DNA of 64,000 bases from Ectobius pallidus (GCA_964059195.1 CAXKWD010000008.1:42585502-42649501); one strand, 5' to 3'. Shown: positions 31,985 to 43,560, counted from the stretch's first letter. The notes: generated from the sequence alone by a model not told the origin. A program made the numbers and translations.

Positions 31985-33400
31985 TACTTGTGCAGTAGCG
32001 AATAAGATCTGTGGCATGAACTTGGTTTTATCTGAACAATAGCAGCACTTGCTCTGCCAATGTTGCTGTCTCTAGAAGGACTAGATGTGTTGGAGTGAGA
32101 AGCAGTTTGTTTACTTTTGCAGTGCAGAAGTTTACTATGTACAGACATACCACATTTGCAATATGAAGGCACTGTACAATGGTTCACTTCGTGATTAGGA
32201 GAAAAAGTTTGTACACAGGTTCTTGGATTTTACAAAGTTCCACCATGAAGTCACATTCAACTTCCTGAAGTTCCCACAATTGTACAAACAATGACTGCAT
32301 TGAGAATGTGGACAGGATTTGTTGCTTGTAGCTAGATAAGATTGACGATTGTCTTTAGCAGTAACTTTAAGCATTCGCAGGTCAATTTTAGGTTCTGATG
32401 AGCTGGACCTGTTGCACGAATTGCTAGCAAGCAAATGCTACTTCGACTCTACTGCATCAAAATAATTTCATGCAGGGGCATTTCCACTTTAAAACTTCAG
32501 TAGCATTCAGGTTGTTCTGGAAGTGGTTGAGAAGAGTGCATAGCTCTGACACTGTTTCATGTTGCATTGTGGTAATGACAATCAAATTTTTATGTGCTCA
32601 GTTGCTATCAGTCTGATGTTGTTGTATTGTGGACTAATTAGATCCCAGGATACCTGAAAGTTTTCACTGGTAACTGGAAGGTTTTGTATTAAAGGTGAGC
32701 CTCTCCTTTTCATGAAGCAAGCAGATAATGATACTTCTGAATGGAAACAGATGAAGGTATCGAAGAAGTGCTTAAAAGTAGTAACACTATCATCAAAGAC
32801 TGAATTGAATTGCTGGCAATTTGATACCACTATTCACTTGAGAAGCACTGGATTGCACTGTTTGCTAAGTGTTTCACTGCTCAACTGGGTTGTGAGTTTG
32901 CACTAATCACTGGCTGTTTCGTGTGCATGCTTTTAACTTGATATAACAATTTGTTGTTTCTTCTGCATGCTGTGCATGTGTATCCAGTTCAGCTTAACTT
33001 CCACTAATGCTTCGATCTGGGTCTGAATAGCTTCATACTTCTCAAAAATGTCTAGCAAGTTGTTGTAGTGGGCTTTGAATACAAAAAGATTTACCTTTTT
33101 GGGTATGACTGTTGAGGAATTTTTGTATGAAGTAAACTTTCTCTTGAGGATACCTTGTTTCTTCACTAACAATTTGAGATTCTGCTCCAAGCTGGTAATG
33201 AGAGAACACAGTAGAAATGACAGGAAATGCTGAAGAAGATGTGAAGCTGACTGATTCGTTCTTGCTGACTGAAGTGTGTCTGGCTGGGGTCCATGGTAGT
33301 CTGTGTCCCACAAACACAATAGGCTTACAGTAGAAGTTGATCAGAAGCATAGGCAAGTGATGTCACCAGGCTCCCAGAAGTTGACCGAAACTGCTGCACT
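31985..33400 (-). pseudogene. BEL/Pao gag remnant
   Basis: In gag order on the minus strand there is an N-terminal helix (KKQGILKRKFTSYKNS … NNLLDIFEKYEAIQTQIE, 32933-33319). A capsid-like segment follows (SPLIQNLPVTSENFQVSW … YNNIRLI, 32582-32710), then a Cys/His region (CPHSQCSHCLYNCGNFRKL, 32200-32330; SYCKCGMSVHSKLLHCK, about 32100-32170) as in Pao gag zinc-binding tails. The frame changes several times. Together with the flanking LTR and primer-site sequence this identifies the element as BEL/Pao. The polyprotein continues after the fold-back insertion at 29760. Confidence 0.75.
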
Positions 33401-33577
33401 TAAACCGACCAACACAAGAAACCGACGAATATCAATGAACCAAAAACTGCGTGATTGTGTGCTCACTTAGATGATGTTTTCATTTGAAAGATGCTTGTAT
33501 TTAGTAAGATCCTGGACTGAAAGTTAGGCCCTGGAAAAAGGATCAGGTCTTCTGGAGGTACCAAAATGTCTGGTGAC

Positions 33578-35400
33578 AGGTTAAATTTAATTTAATTTAA
33601 TTTATTGTGCCAACTACAGGAATAAATCCCAATTACAGTTGGCGTAGTTTCGCCAATACATGTTTTACACTATAAAAAGATACAATACAATAAATGAACG
33701 AATGTGCGAGGATAAAGAAAAAAAAAATACATAAATGATTTACAATAACTACAATTAATTTAACAAGACAATCTAAAAATTAAGCCAAATCATATGGAAC
33801 ATATAACAGTTTATGAAGAAGTCCTACGTACTGATTCAATGACAAGTCAAAATCCAGAAGAGCATTTTGAAGTGATAGAGAATTATATCGTTTACACATT
33901 TGGATTAAAGATGAACATTCTAATATTTTTGATTTAATGACAGGAATATATAACAATTCCCTATTCCTTAAATTTAATTGCACTACATTAAATTTAATAC
34001 GTTTTAAAAGTTCATTACTATCAATTTTACCATTGATAATTTTATATAAGAATAACTGTTGCGCTACCAACCTTCTACCAATTAAAGTAACAAATTTAAA
34101 TTCATTTAATAAAGTATTATAAGAAATTCTATCAATTAAAGCAGATCTATCATATTTTTTAAAATACATATATCGAAGAAAACTCTTCTGAATTTTTTCT
34201 ATGTCATTAATATGAGTTTTATACAATGGTGACCATATAACTGATGCATATTCTAACTTACTGCGTACAAAACTATTATAAAGTAATTGTAAGACACGTT
34301 CGTCTTTAATATTTTTGGAATTACGAAAAATAAATCCTAACTGTCCATAAGCTTCATCTATTATTTTATCAATATGCTTTCTAAAATTTAAATTATGCGT
34401 AATAATTAATCCTAAATCTTTAATGGTAAATATTCTCGTTAACGTTTCCGAATTCATACTGTATTGAATAACCGGGTGAAGTGAAAATCTGTGAAAACTC
34501 ATGAAATAGCATTTTCTAACATTAAACGCCAAATTGTTTTGGATACTCCATTCAAAAAGCTTGTCTATTGTTAATTGTAATTCCAATTCATCTGATAATA
34601 AACGTATCTCTTTATATATTTTTAAGTCATCTGCAAACAATAAGCATTTAGAATTTTTAACTATATCTGGTAAATCATTTATAAAGATTAGGAAAAGAAG
34701 TGGCCCTAAATTAGAGCCCTGTGGTACACCAGAATTTACATCATAAACAAAGGAAGGACAATGATTAAAAACAACATATTGTTTACGGTCTTTTAAGTAA
34801 GAAGCTATCAGCTTCAAAAACATCGTATTAATACCTAACATAGACATTTTAGCCAACAGAATATCATGATCTAACTTATCAAATGCCTTTGCAAAATCAG
34901 TGTAGATAACATCAACCCTACACTTCTTATCTAGAGATTCTGATATGTCTTGAATAAAGTTCATTAAGTTTGTCAAAGTCGACCTTTGAGGAAAAAAACC
35001 ATGTTGAAAAACAGATATATATTGTTTGACATGATAAAATATTCTATCATACAGAATCCGTTCTAAAATTTTTGCTGGCGCACTTATTAGAGCAATAGGT
35101 CTGTAATTCGTTACTTTTATTTTCTCACCACTTTTGAATACAGGAGTTATTTGAGTGATTTTCCATACATCTGGAAATATTTGAGAACTAAGTATTCGGT
35201 TAAAGATTAATAGAAAAGGGGATTCTAATATCGTTGCGCAACCTTTTAATACGTAAGGAGGAATTCCATCATAACCTGCTGATTTCTTTGGCTTAAGCTT
35301 GTTAATAGCATTCCGATATTCCACACTGTCTACTGGGTATAGAGATAAGGAATGTGATGTGCGCATATTAACCGTATCTACTATTTTATAAGATGACTGC
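33578..35400 (-). mobile_element. 5'-truncated LINE inserted at the BEL LTR/leader boundary
   Basis: The minus-strand LINE comprises one long RT ORF (33780-35366), a 200-bp 3' UTR, and a tail of AAATT-type units (33578-33606) next to the BEL sequence TGACAGGTTAAAT. The right end stops about 30-40 bp upstream of the ORF start, where LTR sequence (GAGGACCAATGGCCGAGAGG) resumes. A few LTR bases seem lost at that junction, so no clean target duplication is visible. Confidence 0.78.
33780..35366 (-). CDS. LINE reverse transcriptase ORF, uninterrupted
   Basis: An uninterrupted 528-codon frame, minus strand. It reads AINKLKPKKSAGYDGIPPYV (fingers), NYRPIALISAPAKILERIL, TDFAKAFDKLDHDILL (first catalytic Asp region), SGVPQGSNLGPLLFLIFIND, and the catalytic box LLFADDLKIY. 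It then continues through the thumb and a C-terminal region (FRNSKNIKDERVLQLLYNSF, LEYASVIWSPLY) typical of Jockey/CR1-superfamily elements. The endonuclease half is absent because of 5' truncation, so the product alone could not retrotranspose. The absence of stops points to a fairly young insertion. The first Met is not necessarily native. Confidence 0.88.
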   Translation of the reverse strand: MRTSHSLSLYPVDSVEYRNAINKLKPKKSAGYDGIPPYVLKGCATILESPFLLIFNRILSSQIFPDVWKITQITPVFKSGEKIKVTNYRPIALISAPAKILERILYDRIFYHVKQYISVFQHGFFPQRSTLTNLMNFIQDISESLDKKCRVDVIYTDFAKAFDKLDHDILLAKMSMLGINTMFLKLIASYLKDRKQYVVFNHCPSFVYDVNSGVPQGSNLGPLLFLIFINDLPDIVKNSKCLLFADDLKIYKEIRLLSDELELQLTIDKLFEWSIQNNLAFNVRKCYFMSFHRFSLHPVIQYSMNSETLTRIFTIKDLGLIITHNLNFRKHIDKIIDEAYGQLGFIFRNSKNIKDERVLQLLYNSFVRSKLEYASVIWSPLYKTHINDIEKIQKSFLRYMYFKKYDRSALIDRISYNTLLNEFKFVTLIGRRLVAQQLFLYKIINGKIDSNELLKRIKFNVVQLNLRNRELLYIPVIKSKILECSSLIQMCKRYNSLSLQNALLDFDLSLNQYVGLLHKLLYVPYDLA

Positions 35401-36360
35401 CCTAGAGGACCAATGGCCGAGAGGCATGGCCTAAAGAACGGGGACCCTGGTTCAAGAGGACAAAAGACTAGTTGTAGGCTAGTACAGGATGAAGGTAACT
35501 TAGGTATTTATTCAGAGGACCACCTAATTAACATTAGGAATAATTAAGAGCATGGACTGCAGGTAGCTGGATTCTTAAATAGGTTACAAGCACAAGCATA
35601 AAGAATTCCCGATTTCAAGATGAAAACTTTTATTACGATGATAACTAATAAAGAAGCACTATACACACTGACGTTAATAAATTGTAGAAGCTGTTCTCTT
35701 GAAGCAGTTAGTGTAAGGTAGATTGTATGATGCAAGATGCTGCATGGGGCAAAGCTATGTACACGTGTAAGTAATATACACTATTTGGAATACATATATA
35801 TTTTATATTACAAAAAAATGTGCTAGCACTTTTGCACTTGTTTGAACACACACTATTTATAAATGATGAAAACTCAGTTAACGATTTATAGAAATTTGCA
35901 TCATTTAGCACAGATACTGAATATGAAGCTTACATAAATACGTGAAAACAGCTTGAATATAGCACTTAGAACTTTCACAATGCTTGTAATATTGGACACG
36001 AGTCACAGTATATAAGACAGTGTTTACGACTGAGAAGCCAGTATTTTAGGTGTATGACCTAATTTAAGCGGAGCACGAGCTACACATTTGCATCAATGTC
36101 AGCCACAATGGAATTACTCTAAACAAAGCATTTGACCTCATGGATGCTAGAATGAAGAATACTTGCACATGTAGCCTATACAGGTGATGTAAAAATGGCT
36201 TCCATGAAACTCTCAAACACCCATCTGAACGATTACCACAGACAATGGCACAAGCCATGAAATTGAAAATTAACTGGATTGGATATTTTCTGCATAAAGC
36301 CACTTGTTTATTCCCTTCTGAAAGAATGCAATAAAAGATAACCTTTAAAATGTAATCCAC
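35400..36360 (-). repeat. BEL/Pao 5' LTR (right copy)
   Basis: Diverged direct copy of the left LTR with shared GGTTCAAGAGGACAAAAGAC, CTAATTAACATTAGGAATAA, AGAATTCC.GATTTCAA.ATG, AGATTGTATGATGCAAGATG and GGCTTCCATGAAACTCTCAA. Its last bases at the left (…TGACAGGTTAAAT) lie on the other side of the LINE insertion (33565-33577). The right boundary is uncertain because a PIF/Harbinger-like element begins at 36364. Confidence 0.7.
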
Positions 36361-36758
36361 TAAGGTCGGTATTCATAGCCGGTGACTTAAGAATGACTTA
36401 ATAAAGCAAGGTTATTGAACAAGTCGATTTATATGTTTTTTGGATTCATAGTCTTCTTTGAAGTCGCACTTTGTTAAGTTTAACTTCATAAAGCTTCACT
36501 GGTTCTACACATTAAAGTAAAACTCGAAATTATGAAAAATCGAGCGATCACTGCCGTAAGAATTGAATCAGTGAATCGTACTTCAGATTTTTTTCAGTTT
36601 TCATGTAATGCAAAGCCATCTGAGTATGAATTTCAGTGTTGTAATATACAAATACAGACAGTGATGTGCTTTGTAAACAAAGAATTCAATTCATCTGTAC
36701 ATATTACGCAGCATGTAAGTAAACTATTCTATAGTTTCTTGAGAAAATCCTGTATATA

Positions 36759-37454
36759 CAGAATGCTTCAAAAAAATGTATACACACTTTGAACTGTTAT
36801 TGAAAATTTATTTTCTGTTCTACAAGGTTAAATTTTTGGGAGAAAGTGATGTAATAATTCTTGAACAGGTGGCAGCAGAATAGTTTCAACAATCATCCAA
36901 CAATCGTGCCCATAATCATCCAACAATGAAAAGTACCTAACAATGCTTGCTGATTCCATATTTCCTGCCATTTGTGCATTATACGTTTTAATTACCAACA
37001 AGATGGCACCCCGCCGCACTATCATAGGGACGTATGAGCATACCTGGATCGAAATTTGCCAAGGCAGTGGATAGGATGCAGGGGGCCAATCAGTTTCCTG
37101 CAGGCTCTCCAGGCCTAACGCCGCTGGACTTCTTCTTATGGGGCACAGTAAAAATGAGGTGTACAAACGTAAACCACGTAACCCAGACAAACTTTGGAAT
37201 AAGATTCAAGCGGTGTGTGCAGAAATCTCACTGGACACTTTGGTACAATGTACGGGATCAGTGGTGACAAGTACTCAGAAATGTATTGATGCTGAAGGCC
37301 ACCAAATTGAACATTAATCACATTTCATCAGAAAGCCATTTATTTTTCAAATTGGATTTTAAGCTTTCCATTTCCAGAAATTTAACCTTGTAGAACGGAA
37401 AATAGATTTTCTATGACACTTCAAAGTGTGTATACATTTTTTTGAAGCACTCTG
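36759..37454 (+). mobile_element. Mariner-like element, deletion derivative
   Basis: The TIR CAGAATGCTTCAAAAAAATG (36759) is mirrored at the right end (from 37454: CAGAGTGCTTCAAAAAAATG), continuing as TATACACACTTTGAA in both. TA-rich flanks are consistent with TA insertion. Inside, the plus strand at about 37095-37145 encodes GSPGLTPLDFFLWGTVK, the C-terminal block of a common insect IS630/Tc1-mariner-type transposase. The catalytic N-terminal part is missing or scrambled. Confidence 0.85.
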
Positions 37455-37699
37455 TATATATAAGCTTGGACATCATTCAAAATTAATACCGGTATGCTTA
37501 TGTATTAATTTCGATATTAATTGAGTTCTAGGAAGATTGAAAACAGCTTAAGAAGCTTTTTTCTACATATTTTATTGTTATTATCATTGCTTTCTTTGTT
37601 CATTGTATTGATTGTCATGTTGTTTTTACAAAGACACTGTGTATTTTGACTATGTCTACCTATACGTTGTATAGCTTATACACATAATAAAATAATATA

Positions 37700-37704
37700 A
37701 TAAT

Positions 37705-37740
<36 letters not shown>

Positions 37741-37742
37741 TG
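37700..37742. repeat. (AAT)n microsatellite
   Basis: A run of AAT/ATA trinucleotides inside the Harbinger-like element. Confidence 0.95.
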
Positions 37743-38489
37743 AAATGCCAGCAGAGAGAAATTCTGAAGAAAGAACATGGATTGATATTAAAAAAGTTAT
37801 GTTTTCTTCAAATGAAATCTCTTTTAAATTTCCATGTCAATCTAGAATTTAGATGGATTCATCATGTTTCGCAAATAACGCTTTGGGGTGGGGAGACCCT
37901 TGACTTGGATAAAGTTTAATTTATTTTTATAAATAAGTCGTACTTCAGTGACTATGAATAGCAATAAGTTAGATTTTGTCAAATCTCACTTTATAAAGTA
38001 ACTACGTCATAAGTACGACTTGTTTGTGACAGAAATTCAACTTAAGATGAGATTTAAGTTAGACTTGGCTATAAGTACGACTTATTGTGACTACAAATAC
38101 TGGCCTAACTATATCATTACGTATTTACTATGTTAGACTTGTGCTACAGTACTCTGTGGCAGTACTGTACATCCTAGTTAAACAAATTGGCATATGGTGC
38201 AGAGAGGCTACTTTTTTCATCTCAAATGTAGCCGATAACAGTGACCCCCGATAATATGTATTGTTTATTTCTGCTGTGCCTTGGTATTTTGGGCATATAG
38301 GCTAGATGCATTACCTTTCTTAAATATTGGGCATAGGCCTACTGTTATTTCCTCACAGTATTTCAAAACTGTTCTGCTTTCCAAATACTATATATCATAT
38401 CAATTTATATAATCCCTCAAAATGAAACAACTGAAGAGAACTACAATTAAGGGTTTAAGAACTACTGGCTTCCCAGTTGAGTGTGCCCC

Positions 38490-39010
38490 ATGTTCAACAT
38501 TATGATTTAAGTTTTATCATAGGTAATCCCACGAGAGATTACGAGCGTATTGACAGATTTGCGAGAATGGAATTCAAGCAAGTTTATTTGATTAAACTCA
38601 TATTCTCGAGTAGGATATAGGACTAGGATATATTAAAGACTACTCCATGAATAAAAGATAATACAAATAATAATTACTTTCTTACTTGTGTAGTTTAAAA
38701 TAAATAAATATTGTTAGCTGTGAGATCATAGCATACTAAATGATTGATAAATCAAAAGAGTTACCAGATTTTAACCAGTACAACCAATGGTGCTTATGAG
38801 AAATAGTTAACCTAATTCAGCTAAGCCAAAATCAGAACAAAATAAAAGCATACAAACTGCTTGTACCGAATCTAAATTGTGATTTTACTCAATGCATATT
38901 TATAATATTTCAATTATTTTTTAACAAGTTATGCTGCATAAAATAATGTGTTTTATTCTGTTCACTGGCAACATGCTATGTATTAATTACTGGATAATGA
39001 TACCTTACAT
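38490..39010 (+). repeat. Dispersed repeat, inverted partner at 43085-43560
   Basis: Read in reverse complement it matches 43085-43560. Shared strings include AACAAGTTATG.TG.ATAAAATAATGTG, TTCTGTTCACTG.CA.CATG, TGTGAGATCA.AGCATACTAAATGA and AAGAAAGTAATTATTA-type sequence. The two copies flank the LINE at 40.5-42.6 kb in inverted orientation. No coding capacity. Confidence 0.7.
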
Positions 39011-40331
39011 TTAGTTAAGAGACATGCGGAATCAACTAGAATAACTAGAAATTCTGGAACAATTATGAAAGCTGCACTACAACATATAACTTCAAGAATT
39101 TGAATGCCCTATCTGGCAATATTAATTGTTTGTGAAAGGAAAGAGAGCCCTGTCAAAAGGCTACAAAACTATAACTGCAGCCTTTACATTATGGCTTAAC
39201 AGAGTGAAAAAATAGAGTTGGGACTTTACTTGTTGGTTCCATGTTAATTGTGTATAAGCATTGAATCAATTTACTGGTGGCTGGAAAATACACGCTTGAG
39301 GTCTTGAAGAGTTCTTCTAGGTTATGGTGCCTTTGTTGTCAATTTCTTCTCATCTTGTGTTGCTGCTGTAGTCTGTTAGTACATCTTGTATACTTGAGTG
39401 ATTTTACTTTGGAAGAGGTATCTTGCCCACTGGTAATGACCCTTGTCTTCCTTGCAGTATGGTGATTGTCGTTGCAATGCAGATAAGATCAACGGATAAC
39501 CAGCCACACCCCCATTGCTTAGAGCAAGGGTGTGTTGAGAAATCAACCGAATGAAATAGATTTTTGAAACTGACAAGACATAGAATGGGAATTGTTTCCC
39601 AAGCAATAATCTGGAAAGCTAAAGAAACAAGCATTAGCTTTACATGATACAAAATATAAAATTAAATATAAATAATTACATAAATTAAGAAAGTGTTAAT
39701 CAATAATTGATCTGAAACATTATATATTGACAAGATCCATGGTACTTGAATACCCAGGACAAAGTGGTTTCACAAATTGTGCTTTAAGTAACTATGGAAC
39801 AAAGTGTTTTCAAACTTCTTAGATTTCTTGCTTGAACTCTATCAGTATGGAATAGTCATCAATACTGCATAGGCACCAAACTGAAATTGATGTTACTGCA
39901 GTAATCAGAAGGGACAATAGAATTACATTTCAGAAAAAAATAACATTCTACAAAAATGTGCTCTAAATATTTATTCATGGTTTCACTTCAATTATATGAT
40001 AATTAAATGAAACAATAAAAACATTACTAACACATGACAGAATGAGCAACTAAGTATTAAGACTTTAATATAGTATAGTAATACGGGCAACTCTTCTTCA
40101 GGTAGCAGTGACATGATTCAGTTAGGTTGTCAGTTGCATGTCACGATACTATTCTTTGCTAGATGAAAATAATTACTATCACTATTTCATTCATATGCCA
40201 CGTGTTTGTTATTGACCAATAAACATGGGTGTACAGCGAAATTCTGTTGGAGGGGGCTGAATATGATGTTGTATCAGCTCCATGTGCTTGCACATATTGT
40301 AATTTAACACACTGTTTTTAGTAACTAAACC
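39011..40331. other. Intron DNA, no gene recognised
   Basis: AT-rich sequence. The short hydrophobic ORF at 39277-39465 and its antisense counterparts have no recognisable domain or splice context. Nothing is supported. Confidence 0.4.
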
Positions 40332-40530
40332 AGGGGCGGATCCAGAGAGACATTTTGGGGGGGGGGGGAACCGAAGTAGAGAGGGAATTTTTTACTCATA
40401 AAAATTAATTATTCCCAGTACACAATTGAAATCAAAATGAACATTTCGACATTTTATTACAACTGTATTTCACAATAATGAATGTCGTTGCTTTAATTTA
40501 AGTATTTGGGTTATGTTGTCTTTACAAAAT
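40332..40530 (+). repeat. Probable hAT left end with G-run
   Basis: CAGGGGCGGATCCAGAGAGA followed by a run of G residues (about 40356-40368) is a very common style of hAT-element terminus in arthropods. The matching right end was not found, so its extent is unknown. The LINE at 40541 may have truncated it. Confidence 0.4.
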
Positions 40531-40540
40531 TTATTAGAAG

Positions 40541-42580
40541 GCTGACCGTTTGAATAAAGAAAATAGAAAGTTCTATCAAAATGTAAACAATATGAGGAAA
40601 GGATATCAACCTAAAGTTATTGCATGTAGAAATAAAAAAGGAGAAATTATTAATGAGAGAACAGAAGTAATGTCCATATGGAAAGAGTATTATGAAGAGT
40701 TTTTGGGAGATATGTCTACAACGAGCTCTGATGATAATAGTGACGAGGGAACTAATCTGACAGAGACAGATACAGAAACCAACTTGGGAAAGGAAGAAGA
40801 AAGATCACCGACAAGGGAAGAGATTGAACAAGCAATAAAGAGGCTGAACAACAATAGATCCCCTGGACCTGACAATATACCTGGGGAATGTATCAAAATT
40901 GGAGGCAAAAATTTAAATAATCAAGTTCACAAAATTGTAGACATGGTATGGCAAACGGAAAAGATGCCCGAAGACTGGGAAAATGGAATAATATGCCCCA
41001 TTTTTAAAAAAGGGGATATGTACAAGTGTGAAAACTATAGAGGCATATCACTGCTGAACACAACGTATAAAATCTTCTCAAGAATTCTATGTGAAAGGCT
41101 GAAGCCTGAATACCAATGTGGGTTCAGAGGGAACAAATCTACAACTGATCAAATACATTCAGTACATCAGTTAATAGAGATAACAATGGAATATAACATT
41201 AGTACATTTCACCTCTTCCTTGACTTTAAGTCCGCATATGACACTATCAAGAGGGAAGCAGTGATCCAGGCAATGAGTGAACTCGGAATACCTAATAAAC
41301 TTGTCAGATTAACAAACATGACAATGAAAATAACTAGAAGTATGGTTAAAATTCGGAATGAACTATCTGAACCATTTCAAACACGGACGGGCTTGAGACA
41401 AGGAGACAGTTTATCGTGCATGCTGTTCAACATTGCACTTGAGAAGGTGCTCAGAGACGCCAAAGTGAATATCAACAGCACAATATATAGTAAGTCGATC
41501 CAGATATTGGCATATGCAGACGATATAGATGTTGTTGACCGGACCATGAAATCTATAACTGAAGCCTTTAATGCTATTTCGGCAGTGGCTAAATCCATAG
41601 GATTAACAAAACGAAGAAAAAACCAAATTTATGCAGATCACCAACAGACCAGTAGCTAGCGTTGCCACCTGTCCCGAATTTGGCGGGACATCCCGCATTT
41701 TAAGAACATTTTCAGCGTCCCGAATTATGCCTAAGAGGGACGCATATATATATTTTTTATTATTTTGCTAGCCTTTTCTTGTCTAATGTTAGTGTTACTG
41801 TTACACAGCCTATTCAGTTTTGGCTTTGTAATGAATATATACCATCTTTCTCTTATTAATAAATTGTTCCATGTACAAATTTAGGTATGAAGATCGGCGA
41901 TATGCATATATTCGATAATTGTCCCGCCTTAGCCTTACCAAAAGGTGGCAATCCTACCAGTAGCTAAAGACTTGTTAGAAATAGGCCAAAATAAATTCCA
42001 AATTGTGCATGAATTTAAGTATCTGGGAACTATAATTACTGATGACAACGATATAAATAAGGAAATAAAGAGCAGGATTCTCCAGGCCAACAGATGCTAT
42101 TTTGCACTCAGGGATCAATTCAAATCACAGATCTTAAGTTTGGATGTTAAGCTAAAGATCTATAAGACTATACTGAGACCAGTTGTAATTTATGGTAGTG
42201 AATGTTGGACACTGAGTAAAAGTAATGAAGAAAGACTCAGAATCTTCGAAAGGAAGGTCTTAAGGAGGATTCTGGGACCTATAAATGATGGCGGAACATG
42301 GCGAATGAGATATAACAATGAAATTTACAACCTGTATGCAGATCCAGATATTGTAAATGTCATAAAATCTGGCAGACTGAGATGGGCGGGCCACATAATG
42401 AGAATGGAGGAGGAGAACGCTACTAGAAGGCTCACACTACTGAGACCAGATGGAGGAAGAAGAAGAGGAAGACCGAAGTTAAGATGGATGGATGGAGTAG
42501 AGGAGGACCTCCGAAAGATTGGAGTTCGGGGATGGAGAAGGAAATTTTATTTATCAGTAATGCGCCACTGTTATAAGTAG
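40541..42580 (+). pseudogene. LINE reverse transcriptase, split by a hAT MITE
   Basis: The first part (40550-41659) has RLNNNRSPGPDNIPGECIK, IICPIFKKGDMYKCENYRGI, FLDFKSAYDTIKREAVI, TGLRQGDSLSCMLFNIALEK and the catalytic box ILAYADDIDVV. A frameshift occurs near 41612. The second part (41957-42580) continues KDLLEIGQNKFQI, FKYLGTIITDD, LRPVVIYGSECWTLSK, RLRWAGHIMRMEEENA and GRPKLRWMDGVEEDL, the usual C-terminus of this insect LINE type. Ignoring the 300-bp insertion and one duplicate target site, the two halves connect in frame. The endonuclease is absent (5'-truncated near 40541). Confidence 0.87.
41657..41956. mobile_element. hAT MITE, 300 bp, with 8-bp target duplication
   Basis: The left end TAGCGTTGCCACCTGTCCCG and the right end (minus strand) TAGGATTGCCACCTTTTGGT are hAT-style inverted repeats. 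Perfect 8-bp duplications CCAGTAGC flank it (41649-41656, 41957-41964). There is no ORF. The subterminal GGCGGGACATCCCGC forms a hairpin-capable palindrome. Confidence 0.93.
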
Positions 42581-43084
42581 TAATTAAAAACATACCAGTA
42601 TTAATAAAGTATTTAATAACAATAGGCCTCTGCTATCCTGTACAGTGAAAGTTGTTTCAGATAATTTGTTCAATGAGATTAAGTTGCATTAAGTTGCATT
42701 GTTACGCTGAAGAATTAACAACACCATGCCATTTTGAAATTTGAATCTTAAATAAAGTATGAGAGTATTGAATCAATAATGGGAAATTAAAATTTACAAG
42801 AGTTATTTGAATAATGCTGTGTTATGCAAGAAAATATAACCAAACCATGTTTTTTTAATTTATTTATTTCATGACATTGTTATAATCATTTAAAAATCTC
42901 AGATATTTCAGGAGAAGTTTCAACCCCCCCACCGTATGTCAATGCCAATAAAGTTTAGCAATTTCTTGGTATAGACCAATCATGATCACTTTTATCTTAT
43001 AATATGCTTCCCAGGGTTTCAAGGATGCAATTTTATCTGATAAAATGCCAGCTTGGCATTGGACACGAAAGGCATCAACATGCA
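42581..43084. other. No gene recognised
   Basis: Short LINE 3' region, then AT-rich sequence with a C-run (AACCCCCCCACC) near 42922. Nothing further is supported. Confidence 0.4.
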
Positions 43085-43560
43085 GTGATTAATATGTCAC
43101 ATGCTGGCAGTGAACAGAATGAAAACACATTATTTTATACAACATAACTTGTTTAGAAATTGAAATAATGTAAATATGTATTGATTAAAAACACAATTTC
43201 AATACGGTGCAAGACAGTTTGTGTGCTTTTATTATGTTTTGATGTTAGCAATCTACGAAGATGCTTTCTATCTTGTGGTATGCACTACCGGTAGCACTGG
43301 TAACTCGAGCCAATTCATTGAATCGATTCATTGACTGTAAATTCATTTAGTATGCTGTGATCTCACAGTTATCAGAATACTGACAACAAAGTAAGAAAAT
43401 AATTTTTATATACAAATTCCATTACATTTTATTCATGGAACAGTCTTAATAAATCCTACTTGAGATTACGAGTTTCAGTAGATAAATTTGCTTGATCTTC
43501 GTTCTTGCACTTGTCACTTGTAATCTTTCATGGAATTATCTATGATAATTTAACATTTTG
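43085..43560 (-). repeat. Dispersed repeat, inverted partner of 38490-39010
   Basis: Matches 38490-39010 in reverse complement (for example AACAGAATGAAAACACATTATTTTATACAACAT here). The divergence suggests old copies of one family inserted on either side of the LINE. Confidence 0.7.

Larger units (their letters stand above)
24775..36360 (-). mobile_element. BEL/Pao LTR retrotransposon broken by four later insertions
   Basis: Two LTR copies in the same orientation (24775-28459 including insertions; 35400-36360) flank minus-strand BEL/Pao coding remnants: gag at 33319-31985, protease-type region at 29760-29311 and pre-integrase region near 29130-28878. RT, RNase H and the integrase core are missing. 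Inserted later are a LINE fragment (24933-26675), a Tigger-like element (26963-27916), a fold-back element (about 29846-31984) and a LINE (33578-35400). Just inside the right LTR, the minus strand reads TGTCACCA then GACATTT|TGGTACCTCCAGAAGACC, a plausible tRNA primer site. Outer target duplications were not identified. Confidence 0.8.
36364..38105. mobile_element. PIF/Harbinger-like non-autonomous element
   Basis: The left end GGTCGGTATTCATAGCCGGT and the right end (minus strand from 38105) GGCCAGTATTTGTAGTCACA are diverged inverted repeats. Both sides show TAA (36361-36363, 38106-38108), the 3-bp duplication usual for PIF/Harbinger. Subterminal AAGTCG/CGACTT motifs recur near both ends. No transposase is visible. 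It contains the mariner-like element at 36759-37454 and an (AAT)n run. Confidence 0.7.

Noticed and set aside
39277..39465. Hydrophobic 62-codon ORF
   Set aside because: No recognisable family, no splice context, overlapping antisense ORFs of similar length; chance.
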